Part shown: one piece after another, positions 1 to 10,500 of the stretch | How the letters are laid out: each line of letters begins with the position of its first letter | Numbering within the stretch: the first letter of the stretch is position 1 | Source of the DNA: Gautieria morchelliformis | Lineage: Eukaryota; Basidiomycota; Agaricomycetes; Gomphales; Gomphaceae | Length of the DNA stretch: 64,000 nucleotides | Direction: 5' to 3' | Assembly: GCA_015179125.1 (NCBI GenBank) | Contig: WHVA01000007.1 | Span: 310,001-374,000, forward strand | Made by a program: the position numbers and the translations under genes | The notes under the pieces: model-generated | The model's database searches: none | What the model saw: the letters and a program-made list of their open reading frames with translations, nothing else | What the model was told of the DNA's origin: nothing

Positions 1-320
1 TCGGGGATCAATGTATTGACGTGATACCCATTTGGGCATGATTCACTTCGCCACGCCACAAGGCACGCATCAGCTTGGGAAGCAGAAGCCGAGAAGCTTG
101 CCCGTCCATCAACCAATCGCCAGAAGCGCGCGCGCCTGGTTCGATCTTCGAATCCAACCGCCTGTTTCTATTCTCGGCTCCCGGCAGCGTGCGGTGCCGC
201 AATACCCTCACTCATTCGGTTGTGCCTATCGCACGTGGTGTAATTGTCGGTATACTGAAGTGAGCTTTGCTTTGTCTGTGAGGGATAGTGTGTTGAGTGA
301 AACGTCACTTCCGGCGTGCT
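1..320. repeat. Dispersed repeat A, right half, copy 1 (cut by window start)
   Basis: The stretch matches 24266-24580 nearly base for base apart from a ~28-bp segment missing here, and matches 15870-16150 more loosely. Shared landmarks are TGTATTGACGTGATACCC and the stretch around GTTTCTATTCTCGGCTCCC. The overlapping ORFs on both strands are by-products of the repeat and I do not call a gene. Confidence 0.85.
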
Positions 321-478
321 GACATAAGATGATGACGCGTACGAGGCACAAGGAGTCGAAGGTATGGGATGGAAAAGGAGCGCAGCAAAGTAGAAGCGAG
401 GACTCGTTGGAATTGTGGAAGCAGACCCAACAGATTTTTCCATTGGGGGCGATTCCGTTGGGGATGGATCTGCGTCGA

Positions 479-710
479 TCACCGGAACTAGCGGCGGAGA
501 TGATTAGCGCCCGTGGAAGATCTTCTTCCGTACTATCTTTAGATCCACGTGGCTGTGTCATTCTGCCACCACAGCGATGCGGTGATCGATCACGTCGATC
601 GTGGAACCACACTCGAAGTTCGCCATTTATAGCATACGAATGATGTACATCCAGATAGGTGACTAAGAATGCGGGGTCTGACGCGACATGGCAAATTGGA
701 GTCGTCGGTG
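479..710. repeat. Dispersed repeat B, copy 1
   Basis: Aligns with 5625-5825 in the same orientation. Both carry AGCGGCGGAGATG, a TTTAGA-CCCACGTGGCT-like segment, a GATCGATCACGTCGATC palindrome cluster, and end with GACTAAGAATGCGGGGTCTG. A shorter related piece lies at 6750-6830. No coding potential is evident. Confidence 0.8.
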
Positions 711-721
711 GGGCAGAGTAT

Positions 722-744
722 GGGCGGGGGCGGGGGGCGGGGGG
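722..744 (+). other. G-run tract, possible G-quadruplex
   Basis: Four G runs of 3, 5, 6 and 6 bases are separated by single C residues, the classic short-loop G-quadruplex pattern. The surrounding 700-840 is also strongly G-rich on the + strand. Structure formation is inference. Confidence 0.6.
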
Positions 745-959
745 CCGCAGTGGGGCATGGTGGAGGATGCCAGACTGGCGGGTTGGGGGTCGGTGGCGTG
801 AGGAAGGAGGAGAGCAGAGGGTGGCGGGTGGGAGGAGGAAGGAAGAAGTCCATTACATAATACATAGCGCATGTGATCTGCAATTCAATTATAGGGCATC
901 ATTCGGCAGCGAGGGTAAAGAGAGAGAAGAATTGGTAAGCAAAAGAAGAGTTGCGAAGT
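745..959. other. Purine-rich non-coding stretch with a repeat shared with 23330-23440
   Basis: GA-rich sequence. The part around 868-920 (CAATTCAATTATAG and CATCATTCGGCAG) recurs at 23345-23375, where it is again followed by GAGAGAAGAG-type purine repeats. No gene is seen. Confidence 0.6.
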
Positions 960-2500
960 GAGAGAAAAGTCGAAGCAAGAGAAGAATCGAAGCAAGAGAA
1001 GAGTCGAAGCAAGTGAAGAGTTGCGAAGCGAGAGAAGTGTCAAGATTGGTTTTTAGACATTAATATCGTGTATTAGTGAACACAGCGAATGCCTGAATAA
1101 CTTGTGCGAATAAGTATGCCGTTCGGCGAATAAGTGAACCGATGAATGTTCACAAAACAAGAGGGTTGCCCGAACGGGGCTCGCCCTAGCTACAGTCGTA
1201 GCGAAATAGCTCGCAGCACTTGACGACGTAGTGTGCAAGATATCGCGGAAGGGCTGTCTAAGTTTCGACAGTCCCTTCGCTGGCGAAGGTGCTCCTTCAG
1301 AGCCCTTCGCCAACAGCACAGAGAGTAGTTCGAAGGCTAAGGTAACAAAGATGAAGTATGAGAACTCACCAGTGATGCCTAAGTCCTTGGCTGGTCGAAG
1401 ATAGAGATCTTCAAGGAAAGGCTCAAGACGATGATCACAGCGAGGTCAAGTTTGCACAAGATGCACGACGTATGATAATTGAACTGGGGAATATACATGC
1501 GAATGTAAACTACTTATATCGAATGCTCGTAAGGTATCAGCGAATAGGAAAGAGGCCGTCATGAGTCAGGGTTGGATAGGGGTGCGCAGTCATGATACAA
1601 CATAGATGAAATAAACATACAATAGAATGTAAGAAGAGGGAAAACATGAAACGACAGAGAGTAGAGGTGGCGAAGGCATTTATGGACAAAACCATGTCTT
1701 GGGACCCGCGTACATGCTACCCTGCACGGACTCTTGGTCTACTGGGTTGATTCCGCATGGCCTATGGAGTGGATGTCCTGCGAACATACTCTGACCATAA
1801 GAACGCCCAATGGGGTTGGATTTAAGAAGACGATGGGGTTAATGATGGCCCATCATGCCGGGTGAATGGTATCGATCGTTTTTGATGGTGTGCCTGCTGG
1901 CGAATGATGCGAGCAGCGAATAGCCGTTCAGCGAAATGCAAGGAAGGGCGAACAGAGGTGACATAGGGGAGGAGAGGTCGAGGTGGAGGGCGAAGCCGAG
2001 CGAACACTGGGAAGGGGTAGCAAAAGGGAAAATAGGGATACCACGGTGCAGGAAATGCACAGGTCATGAAAGCCCAACTATTCGGGCACCATTGGAAGAG
2101 GGTCGAGCAGAGGAGGTGGTAGGCCCAGTGATGACTGCCGAGCCAGTCTCAGGACATTGATCGTGCATTTGACGGCGCGGCTATGGTAGTTGGTGCGAAT
2201 AGCGAGAGTTGGTTTCCGAACATAACAATGGTGATCGGAACGAACACGAAGGTGGGGTGAGAAAATAGGGAAACTGAGATTCTGAGTATGGGAAATAAAC
2301 GCGTCATGACAAGAAGAGTCGAAGCAAGAGAAGGGTCGAAGCAAGAGAAGGGTCGAAGCAAGAGAAGGGTCGAAGCAAGAGAAGGGGCGAAGCAAGAGAA
2401 GAGTTGTGAAGCAAGAGAAGAGTTGAAGGAAGAGAAGGGTGGCGAAGTGAGAGAAGAGATGCAACGCGAGAGAATTGCGAAGACAGAGAAGAGCAGGGTA
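960..2500. repeat. Purine minisatellite (unit about 17 bp) split by a solo LTR
   Basis: Degenerate tandem copies of GAAGCAAGAGAAGAGTC occupy 965-1037 and 2312-2500. The array is one locus interrupted by the LTR at 1038-2311: the 5 bases AGAAG from the repeat unit are duplicated on both sides of the LTR. About 4 units lie to the left and 7 or more to the right. Confidence 0.85.
1038..2311. mobile_element. Solo LTR, 1.27-kb family, copy 1
   Basis: Begins TGTCAAGATTGG and ends CATGACA (TG...CA with inverted TGTCA/TGACA ends). It is flanked by a 5-bp target duplication AGAAG at 1033-1037 and 2312-2316. A second copy in the same orientation lies at 59350-60622 with its own different duplication, so this is a whole LTR and not a chance repeat. 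There is no internal region, which implies loss by LTR-LTR recombination. ORFs inside it are not genes. Transcription direction is unresolved. Confidence 0.93.
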
Positions 2501-2539
2501 CGGCGACAGAAGAGTTGGCGGTCACGTCTATAAATAGAC

Positions 2540-3400
2540 CGACCTAGGATGGGAGCACCCACATGCGCACACTAGACTAAAGCCCCTCCGGACACTAAAT
2601 CTGAACACTCCATGCACCCTTCCTCACGCCGCTACTCACATTACCACGCCATTGTACTTTCTCTCCGCCTCCGGGAATATGGCGGCAAATGCCGGTGCCT
2701 GGCGCGCACTGTGAGTACACCACGTCACTGCGTTCCCATGCGAGCGCGGCCTGCTTACGTGTACACTGGCTTTGCGTTGCTTCCACACACCCGGGTCCAG
2801 GCAAAGGGAAGGCTATTGCTCTCCACGGCTGTCTTCGTACACGCAGCTGGTCCATACCTGCGTGTATCCATGGCTGTGACGCGCTGAGCGTACTCAGTCC
2901 AAGGAAGTCTCGTCTGGTACCTCCGTGGATCTGTAGTCACGCCCACAACATGTGCATCAGCGCAAGGGACCAGGACTGCACCCACGCGGTATGCCACGGC
3001 GTGCACATCTCAGCGCTTTCTATCCCATGATCTCCTTTCCCTTACGCCCCCGTTAGCCCAGCCTTGCCATTCTTCATCTGTTCACACGTTCACACGTGCC
3101 GCCGTCTCCCGCACACCAACGCCGCAGTGGTCGACTCGTTCCAGCATCCGGTATCGAGATACCATCCCATATACGTGCTCCTACAAACCAGTCTGCTACT
3201 GGATATCCCACGCGACTCCTGTCCATCCAGACCCCACAGACCGTTGTGCACGACGGACCGTCAGCCAGGAGAGGGCTGCGCGTCCGATGTACTGTCGATG
3301 GTCGTTGCACATGTCGTCCCGTCCTTGCTGCCCACACCATCCACACCCTCAACTTTCACAGTATTACCACGCATTTTACATGTCCACTCTAAATAACAAT
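2540..3400. other. Intergenic stretch with repeat A left-half relic
   Basis: 2620-2760 resembles 15640-15790, 23490-23640 and 24060-24200 (shared core CACGCCATTGTACTTTCTC). The remainder is C-rich sequence with short overlapping ORFs on both strands and no recognisable protein. I see no gene. Confidence 0.55.
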
Positions 3401-4120
3401 TCACCTCCCCTCACATAACACGAACAGCCACCCCTCCCAGACTTCATATCTCCCACCGCCCTCTCGATCCCGATGGTATGTGCCGTTGCTCAGTACCCCG
3501 TGGCTCTGACTGAGCGCCACCGGCTGCTCCGTAGACTCCACCCTCCCGCCCCTCACGTTCCACCCCGCCCTACCCCGCACGGCAGCTCCGTCCCGCACGA
3601 CACGCACGCCCACCGCGACGCGGGGGCCTTCGCCGCGGAGGACGCGTGCTGCCCATGCGAGACGTGTGCCTGGGCCGAGCTCGAGAAGAATAGGCAGCCA
3701 GCGCGCGTGGCGCGGGACATTGGCGTGGTTCAGCGTGCAGGAGCGCCCGTTAGGCCGGGCGCGCGACGATACCGATCTACCCAGACAGTGGGAGTTCTTC
3801 AAGACGGTGCCTGCGTGGGAGTTCAACCGAGCGCGACTTTCAGTCGACAGGAAGCGTGTGCGCAAGAGTGCCGCGGCGGGGCCTGGGGACGAGGGGACGA
3901 TCCCCCCGAAGCGGCGCACGGGGCTGGGGCAGGACAACGTGGGTGCGGTTAATAGGTTGCTGGGGACACTGCGCCTCTCCCCTGGGGGCCACGTGTGTGA
4001 CGCACATGTGCATATGCACGCTGGCGCACTGCACATCCCCGCACCGCCGGGTCCTCCTTCCTTCATCCGACTCAAAGGTGCCTTAGAGCTTGGTGAGTAC
4101 TTATGATCCCGCAGTCACTC
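3401..4120. other. GC-rich block with long ORFs on both strands, coding status unclear
   Basis: High GC produces a 224-codon ORF on the minus strand (3401-4075) and a 146-codon ORF on the plus strand (3666-4106). The plus frame contains a plausible charged segment (QWEFFKTVPAWEFNRARLSV). Neither has a recognisable domain, signal peptide or splice pattern. The long minus ORF is what high GC alone would give. A decayed plus-strand exon is possible but unproven. Confidence 0.25.
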
Positions 4121-4577
4121 ACATCTATCCCTGAAAACTGTGCACATACCATTACCTACCATCCGTGGGCATAATCGCCTAGCTAACTATTTCCAAAAGC
4201 AAAGGGTCTTGCCGGCGCTTCCAGTTGCCTCAAGATGGTGAAACCAGGTTTCCTTTTCACAAATAGAGTTGAGACCCATTATTCTGTCTTCGCATGGACT
4301 GGGAAAAGCCATATGGTAAACTGTGATGTATCAAATATTGCTCGAATTGATAATCGTATCTCAGAACCTCTCATTTAGCCATTTTGCATATGCGCAGGCT
4401 GTCAGCTCCATTTCTCAACTGTTTTAGTGTCTCTTCAGGGGTCGCCGTTTTCATCTCATTGCTGCACAGTCGACCGAGGAAAGCTATAAAATTGCATGCT
4501 TTTCCTGGATACTCGGTCCCCGAGTCGAAACCTTGACGCATTTCGATAATCTCTCCAAAAACGCCGAACCGATAGCC
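4121..4577. promoter_or_regulatory. Upstream region of the secreted-protein gene with TATA box
   Basis: Gene-free. A TATAAAA at 4485-4491 lies 87 bp before the ATG at 4578, a usual distance for a small fungal gene. Nothing else is recognised. Confidence 0.5.
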
Positions 4578-5139
4578 ATGAAGGTCGCTGGGTCTAACAT
4601 TTCATATATAGACTTGAGCTCACGCCGTCCATTATCTAGTACACTGCTTTCATTGCTCTCGTTGGCATCCTCCCCGCTGCTTTTGCAAAGGCGGTCGATA
4701 GCCCTGTATGTTGTTTTGCTTCAAGCTGGAAAGGATAACTACTTACTGTTTATTAATAGCTTGTTAAGAGCATGTCCGATAGCCCTGTATGTTGTTTTAC
4801 TATTCAAGCTGGAAAGGATAACTAATTACTGTGTATTAATAGCTTGGAAAGAGCGTGTCCAATAGCCCTGTATGTTGCTTTGCTATTCAAGCTGGAAAGT
4901 ATGACTAATTAACGCTTGGAAAGAGCGTGTTTGCCGCCACTGCCTGCCCCTGCCACGGAGCTCCGGACGCTGCTTTCTGCGGTGACGCCGTCAATGGATG
5001 CAATTGGACAACCCGTCACCGTGACGGGTTGTCCAATTGCATCCATGGACACCTCTACCAGTGCGCCAATGACGGAAAGAGCTCTTTTGACCTGGGCGCC
5101 AAGGGGGACTCTTGCCTGCAAGCTGCAGGGCTAAATTGA
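4578..5139 (+). CDS. Small secreted cysteine-rich protein with tandemly duplicated micro-exons
   Basis: Proposed model: exons 4578-4583, 4640-4705, 4760-4786, 4843-4869 and 4924-5139 (342 nt including the stop, 113 aa), all in frame. Exon 1 encodes only Met-Lys. Exon 2 encodes a hydrophobic signal-peptide core (FIALVGILPAAFA). The last exon has several Cys residues (CPCHGAPDAAFC, then NGCNW, SNCIHG, YQCANDG, GDSCL) and ends in TGA. The two middle exons are 27 nt each (9 residues, L-x-K-S-x-S-x-S-P) and come from tandem duplication of a roughly 82-bp exon-intron-exon unit. Introns are 54-56 nt with GT-AG ends. The last acceptor differs because the TATTAATAG of the other copies is lost and a downstream AAAG would be used. 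No function is assigned; an extracellular effector-like or structural role is inference. Splicing needs RNA evidence. Confidence 0.75.
4706..4923 (+). repeat. Triplicated intron unit (81-83 bp) inside the secreted-protein gene
   Basis: GTATGTTG starts at 4706, 4787 and 4870, each followed by a near-identical intron (CAAGCTGGAAAG core). Each unit joins the end of exon 2 (GATAGCCCT), the intron, and the first 15 nt of the following exon. Repeats 1 and 2 end in TATTAATAG; repeat 3 has lost that acceptor. Confidence 0.92.
4994..5046. repeat. Perfect 53-bp hairpin in coding sequence
   Basis: Two 26-bp perfectly complementary arms (left arm begins ATGGATGCAATTGG) flank a single C. The structure lies inside the last exon of the secreted-protein gene and spans the codons for NGCNWTTRHRDGLSNCIH. 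Both strands therefore carry the same reading. Confidence 0.97.
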
Positions 5140-5624
5140 AGCCTTCAGACCACGTCTTAGCTACATTAAACAAGAAATGATCTGTCGTTGTTTTCGAATG
5201 GGTGTACTAGTATTTGATCTCATGGGTTGTACAACACCCATATGTCATGTACTGTACTTGTGTCAATTTTATTCCTTTGACCGTCTCTGATGCATTCGAA
5301 ATAGCTGTTCAAATCCAGTCCCCATGGTCATTCGTTGCCAGCCACGTGCCTCATTATGAAAGACATGACGGACATGGAGATGGCGTGAACCTCGCATGCA
5401 AACATGTTGCTCACGAATGGTCTGTTCCTACTCTTAGACTTTGATCACCTGTGCAAGCTTCCCGTCCCGCAGGACCGGCCCTGGGGGACTCCCCGCGAGT
5501 ACGCACCTTAAAAGCACCAGCCTCGTCAGCCACAGGTTGACAGTATGGGGTAGCGATGGCGAGAGAGGACTAGATGGGGTTTTGTAGGCAGACCTTACGT
5601 GGGGGATGAGGATGGAATGGCATT
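5140..5624. other. Intergenic, nothing recognised
   Basis: Short unrelated ORFs only. No repeat shared with other parts of the window was noticed. Confidence 0.5.
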
Positions 5625-5830
5625 GGCGAGTCGATCACATCCGGAGTTAGCGGCGGAGATGCTTAGCACCCGCAGCCTCTTCTTCGCTACTATATTTAGA
5701 CCCACGTGGCTATGTCAGGAGAGAGCGTGATCGATCACGTCGATCATGTCGATCGTGGAAGACGAAATATAGCGTGATCCAATTAGGTGACTAAGAATGC
5801 GGGGTCTGACGTGACATGGCATCTTGGAAT
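5625..5830. repeat. Dispersed repeat B, copy 2
   Basis: Counterpart of 479-710 in the same orientation, with the same GATCGATCACGTCGATC cluster and the closing GACTAAGAATGCGGGGTCTG. The following 5830-6250 shows no gene or recognised repeat. Confidence 0.8.
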
Positions 5831-6252
5831 CTTCGGCTCACTGGCAGAGCATGCACTCACAAATGGGACATTCCGACCAGGGTCTGTATACCATTATCAC
5901 CGGTCGTTGTCCAAGTTATATCTCCTTATACTCGAAAGTGACTCTGGTCTGCTGAAAGGAACTCGTGATAATAACCTGACAAGAGCATGAAGTCGGAACA
6001 CTACCTGTCACCAGGGCCCATCGCTGCTGACGACGGTGAGAACAGCGATGGTAACCACGAATACTAAGGCAGACTATATTGGGAACGATTCCGTTGGAAG
6101 GGCTACTGAATGGCGGGTGCACGTGGCGATGTCCCCTTCGTGACTATATTTAGATACACGCCATCTGCTTCTGACCAGGGCGGCTAGATAAGGCCAAGCG
6201 CTTATCAGGAATGCGCCTGACAGTGTCTGCTATCAGAGTGATGCGTGATAGA

Positions 6253-6740
6253 TGTTAGCAACTAGGGGCTATGGCAGGGAAGGTTCGGTAGAGTTCTTAG
6301 AAAGCTAGAATCAAATATACTCTCTCAGTGAATTTATTGTCACTGATGTATTAATACAGTACCTAGAATCAAATATACTACATGATTTTCAGTCAACATG
6401 CTATGTAAATATGAAAGATACTACTCGCCTCTCTCAGTGAATTTATTGTCACTGAGAGAGGAGTGTAATCCTGTCTCAGAAGGCATATACTTGCACCCGG
6501 CCCTTTAGCGCCCAAGGGCTCGCGCGTCGAAGTCATTTCAAACTCCGCTGGGTGCAGCCGCCTGTGAAAGTAGAAATAACAGAATGAAATGGAGAGATAG
6601 GGAGTGGCTAGAAAATTTCGAAAATAAGCAGGGGAGTGGATGCATGGTACAAGAACAGTATGAGAAAATATTGAAACACCACACAATAAATTGAATATAT
6701 TATGCTTGATTTTGGTGCAGGAGCATAAATGCACCCAACA
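6253..6740 (-). mobile_element. Solo LTR of a copia family related to the 7.0-12.3 kb element
   Basis: On the minus strand it starts TGTTGGGTGC and is homologous along its length to the LTR at 7011-7508, including the CTCTCTCAGTGA inverted repeats and the CGAAGTCATTTC segment, but clearly diverged. It ends CTAACA. A 5-bp target duplication ATAGA lies at 6248-6252 and 6741-6745. It is 488 bp against 498 bp for the intact element. No internal domain remains. Confidence 0.92.
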
Positions 6741-7005
6741 ATAGATCATGCCGATCATGTCAATCGCCTAAATTCGCCATTTATAGACTTGAGTGATGTC
6801 ACATACATTACTAAGAATGCACGTGATATGATTCTGAGCAAGCAAGTCACGATGAAAGTTTTGAGTATACCCACCGGGATATGTCCTCACTAACGGTATA
6901 ATTTGGCAGATGGTTTCTTCTTCTTGCTGGATATCTCAATGCCATATCCCACGCGGCGTAGTTGTCGACTATCTAGTCCTTTCTTGTCCGTCTCCTCATA
7001 CTCGA
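6741..7005. other. Spacer between two LTR insertions
   Basis: Contains a short relic of repeat B (AATTCGCCATTTATAG, then ACTAAGAATGC). No gene is seen. Confidence 0.5.
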
Positions 7006-7010
7006 ATGTA

Positions 7011-7508
7011 TGTTGGGTGCATTTATGCTCCTGCACCAAAATCAAGCATAATATATCCAATTTGTTGTGTGGCCTTCCAATTTCTTCTCACATTGTTCTT
7101 GTATTATGCATCCATTTTTCTGGTTATTTTCGAAATTTTCCACTCATTCCTTATCTCTCTATTTCATCTTGTTATTCCTACTTTCACAAGCGGCTGCACC
7201 CAGCGGAGTCTGAAATGACTTCGACGCGCGAGCTCTTGGGCGCTAAAGGGCCGGGTAGTAGTACATGCGCAGTGGAACACATTTCCCCCTCTCTCAGTGA
7301 CCACTAAATTCACTGAGAGAGGCAAGTAAATTAGTCTAGTAGTCTTTGCATTTATTGACCTAGAAATCATCTGTAGTGAATTGATTTCTAGGTAGTGTAT
7401 AATATATTTATAGTGACCACTAAATTCACTGAGAGAGTGAATTGATTTCTAGTCTATTCTTTTGAATAACAAGTCCATACCTACTGCCTATAATTCCTGT
7501 CCTCTACA
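7011..7508 (+). repeat. Copia 5' LTR
   Basis: 498 bp, TG...CA. It contains a 13-bp inverted repeat (CCTCTCTCAGTGA / TCACTGAGAGAGG) at about 7288-7322 and a partial second copy near 7410-7440. It carries the element's promoter by position. Confidence 0.97.
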
Positions 7509-7522
7509 GGGTTATGGGCCCC
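7509..7522 (+). promoter_or_regulatory. Primer-binding site, complementary to the tRNA-iMet anticodon arm
   Basis: GGGTTATGGGCCCC abuts the LTR. Its complement is the anticodon stem-loop type sequence GGGCCCATAACCC of initiator tRNA-Met, the priming mode known from Drosophila copia (half-tRNA primer), and not the CCA 3' end. The same 13-mer GGTTATGGGCCCC occurs at the equivalent place of the element at 16441-18029. Confidence 0.85.
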
Positions 7523-10500
7523 GTAGACACTTCTGAGAAGCTGTTGGGTGTTGAGAAGCTTGCTACTGATGGAAGTAATTGGCCATTGTGGCGAGCCACT
7601 CTCATCAGCTATTTTGAGTCCAAAAATCTGCTCAAGCATGTAGAAGGGAGAGTCACTCGACCTCCTGATCCTCCAGTCATGCCCCCAGGCCATATTCTAA
7701 CAGAAGCTGAGGAAACTCAGATGGATAAGGCCGAGGAGAAGCTGGAGAGATACCTTGCTAGAGAAGGACAAGCCAAGACCCAAATCATCGTCTCAGTGTC
7801 AGAGTCATTAGCCCTGATGCTACAGAAGCAGAAGACAGCAAAAGAGACTTGGGATGCACTGGTCAATGAAATGACCAAAAAGCCCAAGATGGTCCTCACC
7901 AGCCTGCAGAGACAACTCCGCAGTATGAGATGTCCTGAGGATGGAGACTTGAGAGATCACTTGGACAAGGCCCAAGACCTATATGCTCGTCTTAATGAGA
8001 TGGGAGCTAGAGTTTCTGAAGAAGAATTCATGGACATAATCCTTGCGTCACTTCCACCATCCTATGAGGCAGTCATGAATGCCCTTACAACTTCGCTTGA
8101 AGAATGCGGGATGCCATTGGTCCCTGATAATATTATTAGGGTACTAAAGGCTCAGTATGACAGGAAGAAAACACTCCCGCAAGAAGAGCAGGTGTTTATT
8201 GGTTCATCTACTAAGAAGGACCAGAAGGGGCAGAAGGCGCATGTATGCACCAACTGCAAAAAGCCTGGACATTCCATCGAAAATTGCTGGGCTAAAGGAG
8301 GTGGTAAAGAAGGTCAAGGACCACGTCAGAAGAAGAAAGCCAAAGGCAAGAAGAAGAAGAAGGGTAAAGCAAAAGCGAATGTTGCCGAAGAAGAGTCTAC
8401 TTCTGAGGAAAGTGGTGATGGGCATCTTGCCTTCACCAATTTTGACGAGTGCTCTAATTTCAATTTGAGCACATCCTCAGGAGTTATAGTCATACTCGAC
8501 ACCGGAACGACATCGCATATGACTCCTCACAAAAATTTATTGAGGAACTACTGTCAATTCTCACAGCTGAGGACTATCCGAGCAGCCAACAAAGGTACCT
8601 TTGATGCCTTCGGCTCAGGACTGCTCGTATTATCCAATAAGGTTGGAGATAGAACAGTAGAAGTCACGTTGCAAGATACATACTATGCACCCAAAATTGC
8701 TGCTACCCTCGTCTCGATCGGTCGGTGCGATGATGCTGGCTACGACATTCGACTCGGTGGCCAGAAATGCACAATATCTAATGCTGCTGGAAAAGTATTG
8801 ATGCAAGCACCGAAAGTCAATGGCTTATATCGACTAGACCTCCAGTCACCAAGTGCTCAAGCCCATATGTGTTTATCTGCCATGGAAATTCATCAAAAGA
8901 TGGGGCACATCTCGCAGAAGTCCCTACAACATCTATTAAATCATGGCATGATATTGGGCATTGAACTGAGCTCCACAGGCGATAGAATTGTCTGTGATGC
9001 GTGTATTCAGGCCAAGATTGCGCGCAAACCTCTTCCTCGAGAACCCAGAGACCGAACATCAAAATTCGGTGACAGAATTTATTCTGATGTCTGGGGACCT
9101 GCAAGACACCTCACGATCGATAAGAAGTCATATTATGTCTCCTTTATCGATGACTACTCAAGAGAATCGGTGATCTATCTCATGGCGAACAAATCAGAAG
9201 CATTCTCAAAGTACAAGCTCTACGAGGCTTTAATGCTTCGACAGAGAAATGTGCACATCAAGGCACTTGTTTCTGATCGAGGGGGCGAGTATATGAGCTC
9301 TGAATTCGAACAGCATCTAGCCAAACAAGGCACGAAGCATCAGTTGACGGTACACGACACACCAGAGTCCAATGGTGTTGCGGAACGCCTGAACCGAACC
9401 CTCACTGAGAGAACTCGTGCCATGCTGCTAGAATCAGGCCTTCCTAAGATATTATGGGGCTATGCGATACAGCATGCCAATTATCTTAGGAACAGGACGC
9501 ATACAAGAGCTCTACCAGATAAAACGCCCTACGAGATGATTCACCATGAAAAACCGAATCTCAAAGACATTCACGCGTGGGGAACTGAAATTTACGTCAA
9601 AATCACTCAGGGAGATAAATTGGCAGCTCGTGCCAAGAGAGCTCGGTGGATAGGAATTTCTGCGCAGAGCCATGGTCATTATGTTTATTGGCCTGACTCG
9701 CACAAAGTTTCTGTCGAGCGGAACGTTGTCTTTGATTCAGAAATGAAGAAGGGAAAGGTCCCAATCATTTCTATTGAGGAATCCAAGCTACCTACGTCTA
9801 AAGAAGAGAAGAAGGCCATTCCGGCATCAGTGCCTGTGCCTGGTCGCTTAGTCAGCGAAGAGGCAAAGATCGAAGAAATTGATGAAAGTGCACCGGAAGA
9901 ATATCTTGAAAAGCTGCAACCTATTCAGGGAGTTGATGACAGACCTAGAGAAGCTGAACCGATAAGGAGAAGCGAAAGGATCCGTCAACAACAAGTGCAG
10001 TCGGCCCCATCAGGTCCCGTGACAAGATCTCAAACTCAGAGACAAACTGGCGCACATATGACTACGCTAGCTTACGAGGACGTTGAGGACCATGAAGAAG
10101 TTTTATTCGACCAAGAATTATCCTCCGAGATTGATGGCATCAGTAGCTATGAGTGTGCCATCAGTGCGTTTCTAACCGACGGTCAAAACAATAACAAGGC
10201 GCCGGATTTGAGTCAAATTGAACCTAGCAATGCAGACGAAGCTCTGAATAATCCTATGTGGAAGAAATCAATGGACAAAGAGTATGAGGCCCTAATCGAC
10301 AAGGGAGTGTGGGAAAGAACCAAACCACCTCCTGGAGCCAACATTGTCGGCAACACATGGGTCTACCTTTGGAAGCGTAATCCAGAAGGGAAACCAATAG
10401 TACCTAAATCGAGAATGGTCGCCCAAGGCTTCACGCAGAAGTTTGGAATCGACTATGATGAGACATACTCACCTGTTGCTCGGTTATCCTCCCTACGGAT

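Noticed and set aside
1053..1319. Minus-strand ORF with a similar ORF at 59365-59811, looking like a conserved gene
   Set aside because: Both lie inside copies of the same solo LTR, so the similarity comes from the LTR; no start context or domain is evident.
3401..4075. 224-codon minus-strand ORF
   Set aside because: High GC with an overlapping plus-strand ORF; Arg/Gly/Pro-rich composition with no domain, as expected by chance.
6903..7307. ORFs overlapping the copia LTR start (also 11761-12068 and 11925-12131)
   Set aside because: They are readings through the LTRs; the same peptides appear at both LTRs.
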